This document shows, piece by piece, positions 43,152 to 55,146 of a stretch of DNA of 64,000 nucleotides (positions are counted from its first letter, which is position 1; each line of letters opens with the position of its first letter). Under the pieces are notes generated by a model. The model was not told the origin of the DNA. It did not search any database and was given only the letters and a program-made list of their open reading frames with translations. The stretch spans positions 21,686,386 to 21,750,385 of the forward strand of contig JAJEKV010000003.1 in NCBI GenBank assembly GCA_021234155.1. Reading direction: 5' to 3'. Made by a program: the position numbers and the translations under genes. Source of the stretch: Isoetes taiwanensis (Eukaryota; Streptophyta; Lycopodiopsida; Isoetales; Isoetaceae).

Positions 43152-45044
43152 ATGGAATTCAAGCAGATGGGTCTGCCGGAAATCAAATCCCTTACATCCT
43201 CGTGCCAAAAACACCACCATTGGGAACTGCATGGCCGGATTATCTTCGGCACTTTACTGGACGACATCTTCGTTGGAGAGGATGAGCTTATATTCAAGCT
43301 CCACATCGACCGGTCTGCCCAACAAGATTGGATCGAGCTTCATGTCCTCAACTTTTCTCTGGCAGATGCTCGAATAATGTTTCCCATCAATTCTAAGGTT
43401 AGTGTTGTTGAGCCAAGCCTTTATTTTACGCCAGAGGGACTTCTTCTTGAGATTGTTAATCCGTTGAAGATGTTCGTTTTAGGGCTTGAGTTGGATCTTC
43501 CTGATAAAGATCCATCTTTTTTGCACAGCAGAGGTAATGCTGCTTATTCATCAGGCCAACTAGTGCTTGCAATACAGTACTATAGCCTTGCTATTTCGAA
43601 CATGGCTGATCTGGTGCCACTATATTCTAACAGGGCTGAAGCATGGATCAAGCTTGGCAATTATAAAAAAGCAGTTAGGGATGCAGATAGAGCATTAGCA
43701 CTTGATCCTGCACACTGTAAGAGTCTTTTGCGAAAAGTTAGAGCTTTATGTGGATTACAGCAGCATAGATTAGCCTATGATACCATCATTGCTTGGATCA
43801 ATATGTACCCCTCAGAAAATAATGTACATGTAAGAGCTCTTATTCAGAGGTGCAGCCTTTTGGTTGAGCAAAGCGAGAGAGGTATTTATCATCTCACAGA
43901 CTTTCTATTAAGTGGCAAGGCAAAGGCAAAGGTTCCAGAATGCAGCGATTATGTTCATAGCTGTGTGAGAATTGGCGTGACAAAAGACGGTAAAGGCAGG
44001 GGTGTGTTCACTAGCAAGTCTTTGGAAATAGGGGAACTAATTAGTGTCTCCAATGCATTGGCAGTTGTGCAGAATCAGGGAAACAACATTAGCAACTTCG
44101 AATTTAAGAGCAAGATCATGTTGTCCTGCATGTGCAGTAGCAGGATGTTAGAACAATTGAATGCTGTAATAAACAAGCATGAAGTACCAGATATGAAGGT
44201 GTACAAGCCTAACTCCATACACATGGAACAAGAGGAAGAAGAATCTAGCGGTATGATGCGAGTAGTAAAGCTTGACATGCATCTTGTTGAGCAAATGGTT
44301 AGCCATTATTCTTTCAGTTCATCAATGTGTGGAACAGCAGTTCTTGGGGATTATTTTGGGTTATGGCCTCTCACATCTTTCTATAACCATTCTTGCTTAC
44401 CAAATGTCTCCTTCACTGTGGTGGGCCCTGCAGTCTTTATAAGAGCATCAAGAAATATCAGCTCAAATGAGGAGCTTACTCTTTCTTACATAGATCCATT
44501 AATGCCCTTGTATTGGAGGGAACAATACCTTAACTGGGGCTTTACCTGCTCTTGTGCTAGATGCAAACTAGAGAAGAGCTTAGAGAAAGAGCTCTCGAGA
44601 ATTAACGACCAAGCTAAGAGCTGCTTTCCAGACCCTAATAACTGTGGACCACAGCTCAATATGTTTTTTCTTGGAATTGTGGCATCTCAGATTGAAGAAT
44701 TATTAAGGTCAAATGAGCTAAATCTGCAAGCTAAAAATTGGATCAGAGCTTCATATGGACGTTGTTATATGGCTCACATAATCCCTGCAGAACATATTGT
44801 GGACGCATTCCACTCAACTTGTCCTGGCCACCCAGCAACACTCGTTTTAATGCTGCAAGTGAGTCAAGAGATGGGCAAGCCGATGCTTGAGTTGAAAGGA
44901 AAAGGCTCAGCACTGTTTATGCAAGAATGCCTTGCTAGTTTTGGAAAACATACTTCTCAAGTGTACAGCTCTATCATGGAACATCATATCAATCATAAAT
45001 TTAGCCAGGAAGCCTACAAGTTCCAAATTGCTATATGTATTTAG
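43152..45044 (+). CDS. TPR-SET domain protein (SMYD/ATXR1-like), single exon, 630 aa
   Basis: One uninterrupted frame is consistent with a functional gene. Residues about 120-190 form tetratricopeptide repeats (RGNAAYSSGQLVLAIQYYS, then YSNRAEAWIKLGNYKKAVRD). The SET domain starts near residue 273 (KDGKGRGVFTSKSL) and is split by a long insertion, as in SMYD proteins. It resumes at FYNHSCLPN (N412-N418) and EELTLSYID (Y446). The post-SET zinc motif is C466-x-C468-x2-C471. The NHSC and ELTLSY blocks form the S-adenosylmethionine and catalytic pocket, so lysine methyltransferase activity is plausible; the substrate is unknown. The start is the first Met of the frame. Absence of introns is seen directly. 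Confidence 0.9.
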   Translation: MEFKQMGLPEIKSLTSSCQKHHHWELHGRIIFGTLLDDIFVGEDELIFKLHIDRSAQQDWIELHVLNFSLADARIMFPINSKVSVVEPSLYFTPEGLLLEIVNPLKMFVLGLELDLPDKDPSFLHSRGNAAYSSGQLVLAIQYYSLAISNMADLVPLYSNRAEAWIKLGNYKKAVRDADRALALDPAHCKSLLRKVRALCGLQQHRLAYDTIIAWINMYPSENNVHVRALIQRCSLLVEQSERGIYHLTDFLLSGKAKAKVPECSDYVHSCVRIGVTKDGKGRGVFTSKSLEIGELISVSNALAVVQNQGNNISNFEFKSKIMLSCMCSSRMLEQLNAVINKHEVPDMKVYKPNSIHMEQEEEESSGMMRVVKLDMHLVEQMVSHYSFSSSMCGTAVLGDYFGLWPLTSFYNHSCLPNVSFTVVGPAVFIRASRNISSNEELTLSYIDPLMPLYWREQYLNWGFTCSCARCKLEKSLEKELSRINDQAKSCFPDPNNCGPQLNMFFLGIVASQIEELLRSNELNLQAKNWIRASYGRCYMAHIIPAEHIVDAFHSTCPGHPATLVLMLQVSQEMGKPMLELKGKGSALFMQECLASFGKHTSQVYSSIMEHHINHKFSQEAYKFQIAICI

Positions 45045-45776
45045 CTTCTAGAGAAGTTGTTCTATTAATTCCTATGCATTGGTTTCTAGGATATGCTTTG
45101 ACTATGCACACCTTAATTGCATGATCTGGAGGACATTGCATTGCAATCTTAGAGAACAAAGTGTTTGTGAGCTAATATGCCAATAGTTCTCTCAAATGAT
45201 TGTTTGCTCTTGGGCTAACATTTCTTGGTTGTCTAGATTGCATCTTTTTTGCCTTGTAAATTTGTGCTATTCGGAGGCAATGCCGAACCCAATGCAGCAT
45301 ATACAAACGAGCAGTTAAATGAACGTTGAACTTAACCAGCAGTGTCTCAATCAAAGCAAACAAATGAGGATTGAGAGGAAATAGAGGAAATAACGACATC
45401 TGAATCATCTTCATTAATTAAGACTTAATAAACCAAAACGGATCATACAGAATTTTGTGCAATGTGCATGCGTTTGTGCATCTGGCCATATCTAACTAAA
45501 TATAAGATTTGTGCATCTGGCCATATCTAACTAAATATAAGATTACTAGAAAAAAAAAAAAAAAAATGGAATCATCTATGTTTTTTGGGTTGCTTTTTCC
45601 GGGGATGTATTCCGGCGATGGGTCGAGGTTAGAAACGGAGCGGTGGGCTTGGGGAAGGGGGGTTTGGAGCGGATGGAATCAGCGGGCGACGGAGCGGGCA
45701 GGTAAGACGGGGTCTGAAGAAAGGGCTTTCTTGTGGTCAGTTGTGTTGTGTTTTTTTCCGCCGTCTGACTAAAATA
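45045..45776. other. 3' flank of SET gene; 35-bp tandem repeat and A-tract
   Basis: No gene is recognised. GTGCATCTGGCCATATCTAA with its downstream ATAAGATT is present twice in tandem (about 45475-45543). An A18 run follows at 45549-45566. Confidence 0.6.
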
Positions 45777-45990
45777 TAGAATAGAATAGAATAGAATAGA
45801 ATAGAATAGAATAGGTTTTTAGCGTCCACGGAGACCAATTGGCCTATGGGACCCAAACAAAAAGAGAGCAGCAAGCGTATTACTGACAGGATTAAAAAAC
45901 CCCCGCCCCGAAGGGTTTTCGAGGAAAAAACCTTAGCAGTAATAAGCATGCTGGCACAATGTACAATTGCATAGGACAAAAGCCAAAGCA
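45777..45990 (-). mobile_element. LINE 3' end, heavily 5'-truncated
   Basis: On the minus strand, the stem-loop (45946-45876, arms CTTATTACTG and CAGTAATACG) is followed by the terminal signature (about 45855-45818) and seven to eight TATTC units. No coding part of the LINE remains. Confidence 0.85.
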
Positions 45991-46630
45991 AGGACAAATA
46001 TTTAGCTTCAAACCGTTTAATCCAAGAAAGCCCAGGAGAGAACTCCTCTGCCACAGAGCGGCAATCTTTTAGAATGATAAAACATGGCAGAGCGGCAATC
46101 TTTTAGAATGATAAAACACAGGAAGATCACCGAAAATGTGTCGATTAAGGTCGATGAAGGCATGATCTAAGGCCGATCGAATGGATACCATGTGTCCACA
46201 TGTCATGATAATGTTGTCCGATTTACATTAGCACTGTTAGAGTCTTGGTATGGTGTTAGATGTTGTTAGATCAAGCCTTGGTACAACCATCAACTTAGAT
46301 CTACCTTTCAAGTTGTGCCCAACTTCGCTGATGATTTCGTTGAATGCCAGCATTAATGCTAGGTTTTGATTCAGAGGTCATATTCCCTGTTTCTAGCCCG
46401 AGATCCCCTGTTTATAAGCGAAAATCCACTCTGTTCTTGGTTGTGCCAAGTCTAATTTGCTACAGGAAATGAAGTTCAAATTATGCTTGTGGTTGGAATT
46501 TGCGCAGAAGCACAAATAACCATGAATTGAGGATGAATTTTGCTGCTATTCCGGTGCAGACATAGATTGATCTTGCCTCAAATTGCTTCTTTTGTTGCTG
46601 TGCTGTAGGCTTTCTTCATCAATCTGCTAA
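45991..46630. other. No gene; short tandem repeat
   Basis: CAGAGCGGCAATCTTTTAG plus AATGATAAAACA occurs twice (46054-46085 and 46088-46120). Nothing else is recognised. Confidence 0.5.
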
Positions 46631-47011
46631 TTGACGTGTTGGACAAATCATCAATGCATGTATGAAAATGAAAAAAGAGATAAAAAAATATCTTCTGCTA
46701 AAGATACTGCTGTTGAGAAGGCCCTGTTGTTGAGGAACTATGTGGAACTTGCTTTAAGACAGCTCCGGTCGCTTAAAATCCAGGCCTTCCATTCGAAAAT
46801 TCCTCTTGGAAGCCTTGCTCTTGCTGGGCAACCTCAACTCCCGCATCAGCTCTTCCAGCCTGTTTTTGCTTTTTTTTTAGATTTGGCGGCCTTCATCTTT
46901 GCTGATACCCCTGCCAGCATGGTAGAACCACATGGCAAGATTCAACCAGGCAGGCCGACTGTGTCAGGAACAAATGCAGTCCTGCAGGTCTCCCAGACTA
47001 GACCGTTGTAG
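46631..47011 (+). CDS. Hypothetical 126-residue frame, uncertain
   Basis: The frame contains a charged helical stretch (KDTAVEKALLLRNYVELALR) and a Pro/Gly-rich end. I recognise no family. It could be an exon of a host gene or chance. Nothing around it (promoter, further exons) supports it. Confidence 0.2.
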   Translation: MTCWTNHQCMYENEKRDKKISSAKDTAVEKALLLRNYVELALRQLRSLKIQAFHSKIPLGSLALAGQPQLPHQLFQPVFAFFLDLAAFIFADTPASMVEPHGKIQPGRPTVSGTNAVLQVSQTRPL

Positions 47012-47660
47012 TTTTGCAAGCAAATGGTGTTGATCCTTCTTTAGAAGCCGCTTCTGAGGTTAAATGCAGATTTGGAGCCTAAAGATTGATCCATTGCAAT
47101 AAAACAAGAGTACTTGCTCTTCTTCCCTGCACTCTTGGAGTCCTTGCAGCATGAATACTCTATTTAATTAGGTTATGACTAGATGAGGCCCACACTTTGA
47201 TACTACTATGAGCCTTTAAACTATAAATTTCAGAAACATGCACCTAAGTCTTTTTGTAGGATGCTTATTAAGCTTTCTAATAGGTGCCCATGGATAAAGC
47301 ACGTAGCTTTCTTCTTGAAGTTAATGTTCTTTACACCTTCTGTTGTCAAATTAAAGTTTCGTTTCCTATTGCAGTTGTATTGGATGCACGGCATTTTATA
47401 ATTCCTACACTAATTTCTTGGAAAGAACAGTAGCTTTGCTTTGCTATAAACTCAGTCAATCAAGGTAAGCTTGCAAACTTTATTTGCTGAATATAGTCTA
47501 TGCTAGGGTTACTTAAACTCGCATCTCTGTTTGTAAGTCTGACTAGCAAAGCCTCTATTTGTAAGTCCCACTAGCGAAGAAATCCATGCAGGAATGAGAT
47601 AAATGGGGCATCTTTTTGTTGGCGATCCTTTATTGTAGAATATATTAGTGCCAGAATATT

Positions 47661-48055
47661 AAACCTCTTTATGTAATGCCTTTTACATGCTTTGCTGTGA
47701 AACTAGCACAGCCAGTGCATTTTTCCATTTTCGACATATCTAGAGCAGAAATTTCAAAACCGTATGCCTAGCATTATTTTTAGATTTTTTTGCACGCTTT
47801 CCAACGGATGTCGTTGCTACTGAAACGGAGCTTTGGTTTGCAAGTTATGACGGAAATTGAATATTAGACCTCTTTATGTAATGCCTTTTACATGTCTGCT
47901 GTGAAACTAGCACAGCCAGTGCATTTTTCCATTTTTGACATATCTAGAGCAGAAATTTGAAACTTTTATGCCTAGATTTTTCTACATGCTTTCCAACGGA
48001 TGTCATTGCCACTAAAACGGAGTTTTGGTTTGCAAGCTATGATGGAAACTGAAAG
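47661..48055. repeat. Tandem duplication of about 200 bp
   Basis: A block starting ACCTCTTTATGTAATGCC and containing CTAGCACAGCCAGTGC and CTTTCCAACGGATGTC occurs twice in direct orientation, diverged by substitutions and small indels. Confidence 0.85.
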
Positions 48056-50276
48056 ATGGCTTTATTTGATGCAGTCGCATTTTGATTGATACGTTTTGTT
48101 TTATTTGACCCATTTAAGCCATAAATTTCAGAAACATGCATCCTATACAAACTTTGTGGTCTTGCCCTTGTAATCTAGCTAAATTTCCATCTCCACCTAG
48201 CTCTTGAAAGGACAATTTCTAGGCATCCAAGTACGAGAAGTTTTTCCGTTAAAATGCCAAACAATGGAGCTCGTATTCAACTCCCAGAGTTGCAATAAAC
48301 ACATCAAATTAAAAAAAAAAAAAAGATCCCTATAGCTCAATAGGCGCTGGCTCCGCCAGCGCGCGAAATTCTTGTATAATATAAGCGCTTTTGGTTTTTT
48401 ACCAACCAAAAATTTGACGTAGAAATCTTCATAAAGCTCCCACCGAAATTCCTGTCAACACGTATCCTTGGTGTTTCTGTGAGGCCAGAAGAGAAAAATA
48501 CAATTAGTGTTTTTAACGGCCAAGAAATGGCAATGAATATGTCAGTTAACTTACGTAGGAAATCAACTCAACGAAAAATGGCAACCAAAAGTTCTATAAT
48601 CAATGGAAAATGGCAACCAAAAAGTTAAAGGAACAAGACATGCAAAATAAGGTGATGTGGCACTATGGATGAATCATCATAATTGCTTGTCAATGCTCTA
48701 GTTTCACTTCAATTGAAGAACTCAAAGAAAGAAAAAGCCACTTAAACATTATGTACTAAAATAGAGACCATACTAGCTTGTCAACGCTCCTACCTAGCCA
48801 TCACTTGACTTCAAGAACTCAACCTGAATAGAAAACAAGATGCTAATGCATCAATGGGTTGCCCGTTTAAAGACCCATTGATGCCTCTCTAACCATGTGC
48901 GAAGACCAATATAATGTCACTAGTACATTGCCCGCCTTTGGTGGGGCGTTCCATGTACTTGTCTTTGGTGAAACCCTTTTGTTTGAACATTGTTAACCTA
49001 TGTTTTGTGTGTATTCTACATTTTAGAATGTTCTATAAGGCTTTTGTATGTATTCTACTTTTTAAACTGTTGTACATTACATTGACAAACCCCACCATTT
49101 CACATTGACATCCTAAACATGTCTTGCCTTGGATTTTTCCCACCCAAATCTTGACATTTCAAACACAAAGAAGGCAAAAGTGGATGTAAGAATAGAAATC
49201 ATTGATCATTGTTTACAGTATTTGCCATTTTTGTTATGCATATAATACTTTCCTTGCATGTAGATCCAATGTTTACATCTGGATGTGCAAAATAGATCAG
49301 CACCTTTGGTGCAAATTAAGGAAATTTAAAGAAACCATTTAAAAGGCCTCTTCCACAATTAGCATAGCACTGCGTGGCAGGTTTCTTGTAAGGAAGATGA
49401 GCTTTGGCCTTTTTCGTTTGGTTTTTCTATGCCTCAAATTTGAAGTGTGTGTGAGATGCATGTGGTCACATTACATGTGGAATATACCAAGATGCTTTTT
49501 AATATTATTACACTCGTATTGGGGATGAAAACTATGTAGCATCTATGATATTGGTTAAAAATGCATCAAGGAACTAAAGACGTGCCAATCAAAATGACAA
49601 TTATCATTTGCAAGGTGACAATGTTATTGTGTTGTTGCAAAATACTCCATGTGCACATCTCACTTGTTTGTGAAGTGAAGAACTTAAGGAGTGTGGCAAA
49701 GCTCAGATTTAATAAAGGGGAGACCGAACTTAGAGGAATATGGCAAATCTCATATTTAATAATGAAGGGAGAGATCATTTTATTTATTCCAGTTCAACTC
49801 CAAATACATACATATATAATGATGCCACTTAGTGTGTTGTCTTACTTAATTGAAGTGTTTTTCGTACAGGCTGGGCAGGGGCAGCCCAATGGTGTGTTAG
49901 CACCTTGGTTTACATGTGTTACAATCTAATTAACATGAATAGGTATCATAGCACATCTGATTGAGTATGTATAGCCCCTTAAGCATGTACGAGGATTATA
50001 AGTAGACATATTAGCACATCTCCATTAATAATAATAGAGTTAATAAATGGAAAAATACTACGATATTAAGGTCAATGAGACTACCACATAGCACACCTTT
50101 AGTGAGTATTCATAGCCCTTAAGCATGTAAAGTGGACGGAGTGAGCAGCACATCTTGTGAAGAGATAGTAATGACAATGTTAATATTACGGTCTTTTATA
50201 ATGTAATTGGGGTTATACCTCCAGTCTGCACCAGAACAACAAGAATAGGAAATGACAACAGACAAACGGCACTTAA
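48056..50276. other. No gene; possible tRNA-derived short element near 48325-48392
   Basis: After an A14 run, 48324-48392 has TAGCTCAATAGG, which fits an RNA polymerase III A-box. A strong hairpin GGCGCTGGC-TCC-GCCAGCGC and a T-run follow. No good B-box was found. Other open frames in this stretch have no recognised domain. Confidence 0.3.
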
Positions 50277-50540
50277 CTAGAAGCTGTGTAGAAAAACCCC
50301 AAGGACAAGTTGCCTTGACAAATGGTAGTTGCTAGAAGACTTCACAGAAGGAACATCAATCTTTTTCAACCAGTTCATTGTCACCAATAAATTCCGGCAT
50401 AACATACGAACAGGGAGGTCATGACCAGGCTGAAACACTTTTCCATTTTGCATGTATGCAATGATCAAAACCTTGTCCATAGTAATGCAAGTCCCACAAT
50501 CGCAGCCCAAAGCGCCAGTTCGTATGCATTGGAAGTGCAT
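50277..50540 (-). pseudogene. Nitrate-reductase-like molybdopterin-domain fragment
   Basis: The minus-strand frame reads ITMDKVLIIAYMQNGKVF, then PGHDLPVRM, then MNWLKKIDV and SSSNYH. In nitrate reductase the molybdenum-cofactor domain has the same order (AYMQNG, PDHGxPVR, VKWLKxI, ESDNYYH). The catalytic Cys region, heme and FAD domains are not seen nearby, and the conserved glycine block between PVR and WLK has been replaced. It is probably a degraded gene fragment; a sulfite-oxidase-family origin is the alternative. Confidence 0.45.
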
Positions 50541-52172
50541 TTCCGTTTCAATAGAGCATGACTTATAAAAGTGACTCCAAAGTCTAAGCCTAATACAACA
50601 TATAACGGCAAAATGGTTACCTCAAACGGATGGGCTCTTCCTAGATGTAAATGACAAAGCAATATGTGAAATTGCAATAAAACTAATTGAGATAGAGAGG
50701 ATATAAAGGGATGCTTAGAGTGTCCTCTTGGCAATCATGACTTGCATCCACATCCCACATAGAAGGCATTTTTGGAACCAAATTACAAATCATGATCAAG
50801 ATCCACAATAAAATGTGCAATTATAACTTGTTGAATCATGTGGTAGATTAATCCTTTATCTCGAGAATAAAAATACAGAGCTACCTTTATGATGGCGATA
50901 ATTTCATTGGTGTAGCCACATCAATTTCAGCTGGAGAGAAACCTCGTACGAAACATAGATACATGATGGCATAATTTGCAAGAATTTATCTCCATGATCT
51001 GCATGTTTTATAGATGAATGTGGAAGTTGGATGATTGTACAACCCAATAAATAAGACATGTATCAATAGTTATAGTGGCTTGGGGAAGTAAAAACACGAA
51101 TTAGTCATACCTTTCAAGCAACCATCAGGTGCAAATGCATCAAGATGGAAATATCACCTCAAATAAATCAAAGCAGAACTCCATTAATATCAGCTCTTTA
51201 CATATTAGCTATTTACTTCCGTGATTATGAATTTCCACATCAGTGCCAGGTGACTTTACTATTTGGGAACTATTTGGTCAAAGAAGAGCCATTATTGAAT
51301 CATTTGCCTAATTCTAGCACATAATGATATGCATTCGAAAGTATGACATAATGATATGCATGGAATAAGTTGTAAAAAAAGTCCAGAAGATCTGCCAACA
51401 AAACAATTCTCAAGTAAATATGTGATCCATAGTCCTTGCTTGTTCTAGTAAATTATCACACATATGAGTGATAATATATGTTCCAGATTTAAGTTACAAC
51501 GAGAACATAAAACATTGAACATGATCTTTCAGAGTAGTGGGACTCCTAACCTAAGAGAAATCTGCAAGAAGAGGTTTTGCCATCCCAAAACCATGTCCTA
51601 CAATGAAAGAAAACAACTGGCTACTCAATCATAAATCAAATTTTGCAGATTCACGAACTGATCTATGCAGATGCTTAGGAAAGGGCATGTCCATTTGGCA
51701 GTTCAAGAAAATCTCACCATTTTTTGCTTCTGGAGCTTTCAACACTAAAGAGCAATCTTGTCAAAAAAAAATGGCCTCCGGCCGTGTCAGAATAGCGCTA
51801 GAATATGCAAAACTCCAGAGCAAGGCAAATTGCATCAAGAAAACTGCATAAAGGATATCCACGGTGTTGAACATCCCTAAAAACCCTAAGCAACTAATGA
51901 AGTAGATCCAAGGCTTCCTTGCCTTCGGCGCCAAACCTCTGCCCCTCGCACAACAAACCGGAGATTACATCTCAACCTTCTGCCTACCTCTAATACAAGG
52001 AAATGGCCCCGGACCTCTGCCCCTCAGCAATCCAATGAAACCAGAGATCGCGTCCCCATCTTTTGCCTGCTCCCATGAAATCCACACCATTTAGCTGTCC
52101 TTAAGGGTCCCTCAAATCCCAAAAGTCTACAGCCATAAATAAAACATATGCCACAATATTCTCAAATCGTGG
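50541..52172. other. No gene recognised
   Basis: AT-rich intergenic sequence with short frames only. No repeat or RNA gene was recognised. Confidence 0.5.
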
Positions 52173-52270
52173 CCCTCCCATGACCTATTGGTCTCCGTGG
52201 ACGTTAAAAAATCTATTCTATTCTATTCTATTTGTCCCGTGGACGTAAAATTCATCTTATCTTATCCTAT
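52173..52270 (+). repeat. LINE 3'-end signature, two decayed pieces with tails
   Basis: CCTATTGGTCTCCGTGGACG and TTAAAA plus four TATTC units are followed directly by a second GTGGACGTAAAA with a CTTATC tail. There is no upstream LINE sequence. Confidence 0.7.
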
Positions 52271-52875
52271 GGGCAACCCAAAACAATTTGGAAACAGAAA
52301 ATCCTCGTGTCTTTACCTCCAGGCCACATCTCCATCGTTCAAATTGCATACATGCCACATATCCACCGTCCAAATCACATGTAAAATATGCCAAATCCAC
52401 CACATCCATCTTTAGGGTATGCTTGTTTGGCAAGCTAAAAGGTTACGTAGGACATCAATGTTTTGTATTATCGACAAGGACATCAATAGAATAATCATTG
52501 AAAAGGCCATCAAAATACGTTTACGTAGTTTAGTAGGGACTTCTTTCACAATTGGAGTCATGTTGTGACACAAATTTGTTCATTTCGTGGACGTTAGTTG
52601 CATGCTATGCCCTTTAATTTTCAAGGTTGCGTGCACGTATTTTTAACAAGAACTCCCATTCCATTTTCCATGCCACTCTTTCTTAAGAATTCACTCCCTT
52701 CAACTGACCCAATGCTTGGAGGTTGTAGAACTATGGAAGGTCTTTTCAAATCATAAACATATTGAGCCCTTAAATATGCATGCCAATGCAGATTATATAG
52801 GCATAAATTACTATTGGGTGCAAGTAAACATACAAACATCCATTCATATGGTGGCCATACAACTAACACCATGGA

Positions 52876-54260
52876 GTGGCATTAGTTACGGTGTTGCAAA
52901 TACTTTCCTTCTTACATGCCTATATTTGTTTGGTAAGAGGGCACCAATTGAACATTCCTCCATCTCCAAAAGGGCTCCCAATCATAGGCCACCTTCATTT
53001 GCTTGGAGCTTTGCCTTATCAAGCCCTAGTTCGTCGTGTGGAGTTGCATGATCGAGTCATGTCTCTTAGGCTAGGGAATGCCAATGTTATTGTGGTTTTC
53101 TCAAAAGAAATAGCGAGAAAATTTTCCAAAATTCACGAACTTGCATTTGCTTTGAGACCCAACATGGCAGCCGCATAAATCATGGGCTTTGGCCCTCTAA
53201 CCATGGCTTTTATTGAATATGGAGAGCATAGGAGGCTAACAAGGAAGTTTTGCAGTCTCGAACTTTCACCCAAAAAAGGCTACAAGAAGGCCAATAACTA
53301 GGAAAGGAGGAGATTGCTTGGCTCTAAGTTCTATCTTAGAAGAAAGAAATGCTAGAAGATTAGTGGACCTAGCTGGAAGGTTCTGTACATTGTGTAGCAA
53401 TTTCATTGACTAGAATGATCTTTGGAAAGAGGTTTATTGGAGATGGATGTGATGCTCCTCGTGCCAAGAGCCTCCATAAGTTGTTTCATCAGAAATTCTA
53501 TTTGGTGCCCAAAACTAGTGCGATTCTTTCCTTGCACTTGCTTGGCTAATTATTCAGGCTATGAGGAAAAAATGGAAGTTAGACGCAAGAGCATGGACCA
53601 GTTCTTAGAAGCAACAATTGATGAACATGTCACCACATCACCCATTAGTTCTGACAAGCCTTCCAACCTGCATGAGATTCTCTTGTCCAAAGACAAGCTC
53701 AGCCATAAACATGTTAAAGTTGTTATTCTGGTAAGGTTTTTGTAATATTTTATTATCAATTTCTACTCTATTCTTTTTGCAGGACATTCCAAGTGGAGGA
53801 AGTGGTAGAAGCCCTGTCACAATCCAATGGATTTTATCTGAGCTTGTTAGATCCCCTGCAACCTTGGAAACGTTACAACAAGATATAGATGGAGTAGTTG
53901 GTAGAGATCGAATTGTAGAAGAGGATGACATTCCAAATCTAGTCTACTTACAAGCAGTGGTGAAAGAGACATTTCCATTGCAACCTCCTGGACCATTGTC
54001 GATTCCTCATGAGTCCGAATAAGATTGCAAAGTGGCAGGATCTGAAATACTAAAAGACGTTTTCTTGATCATGAATGCTTTAGACTTTGTCCATTCTAGT
54101 GTTATTCAGGCCCAGACTATTACGGTGTACATGTGGATATATATCAATCAATATATTAATCATGCCATTTGGAGGAGCCCCAGGTCCATGTGGAAAAAAT
54201 TACCTTTGTTGTGTAGGCAACAACATGGTCCATAGAAGATTCCAAAATGTAATCATCAAA
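52876..54260 (+). pseudogene. Cytochrome P450 pseudogene
   Basis: A hydrophobic N-terminus is followed by the proline hinge PPSPKGLPIIGHLHLLG and a normal N-terminal half up to a TAA at 53176. Several frame changes follow. A GT-AG intron remains at 53731-53782. After it come an altered I-helix (GGSGRSPVTIQW where AGTDTS is usual), the helix VVGRDRIVEEDDI and the K-helix region KETFPLQPPGP, in which the ExxR arginine is lost. A remnant of the heme loop (MPFGGAPGPCG) lies near 54165. The family pattern resembles the plant CYP71 clan. Stops and lost catalytic residues show it is dead. The Copia element inserted just beyond its 3' end. Confidence 0.85.
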
Positions 54261-54288
54261 ATACAAACATTCTAGAACCTTCAAGTAA

Positions 54289-54770
54289 TGCAAGTTTATG
54301 TATATCTATGCTTTCAAATATCATTGTACTTCAATTAACCGTGCTACACTAGTTCAGACAGAAGTATAATATGAAACCAAACAATGATCTAGCTTATCAC
54401 AAGCAATTAGCGATTCGCTGCTATCGGACTATTCCAGGTAAAAAATTTAGAGCATATGCACAAAGAGCAATCTGTCACAGCCAATCAATCCAGGCTAGAA
54501 TAAGCCCGGGCAATAAATTACCTCAGTCTCAAGGCTTTGTAGCAGAATTCGGCAGTTCTTCTTCAGGCCTGCTCTTGATCGCCTTCTACTGGCCAGCAAT
54601 CTACAATCATCTGGCAAAGATCCGGAAATGATCCTCGTTTTTGTATGTCCGCTCACCATTGCCTTTTTCCTTCTATTTTCTAATCTGTTTTTGTCGGTCA
54701 GGTTAATACATGCTTGCCATGTGTTATTTCTAATTGTACAACCTCCTTGTGACATGATATTATTCTAACA
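54289..54770 (-). repeat. Copia 3' LTR
   Basis: Starts TGCAAGTTTATG and ends TATTCTAACA on the plus strand. It differs from the 5' LTR by many substitutions and small indels. Confidence 0.9.
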
Positions 54771-55082
54771 CTCCTCCTTCATATCACATTGATCCCAACT
54801 CCAAGTTTGTGTTTCTTACATTTGTCTTCTCGTAAAACCTTAGTGAACATATCTGCAATTTGATTATCAATTGGCACATATACTACCTATATCAATCCTT
54901 TCTGAACCAGGTCTCTAACAAAATGCATGTGCAGTTCAATATGTTTTGTTCTTTCGTGTATTACAGGATTTTTGGTCATTGCTATGCAACTCATGCTATC
55001 ACTCTACAACTGCACTGGATTATCTTGTATTATCCCTAACTCTCTCAATAATCCTTTCAACCACATAATTTCTTTAGCTACA

Positions 55083-55146
55083 AGGAAGGAAGGAAGGAAG
55101 GAGGGAAGGTTCTTTTATCGTCCGCGGAGGCCAATCGGCCTATGGG
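55083..55146 (-). mobile_element. Minimal LINE 3'-end insertion with CCTT-type tail inside RNase H
   Basis: On the minus strand the insert is CCATAGGCCGATTGGCCTCC..GACGATAAAA plus a (CCTT)n-like tail, about 64 bp in all. It sits exactly between EYAA and the KEIMWL block of the Copia RNase H, so it is an insertion and not a chance match. Confidence 0.85.
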
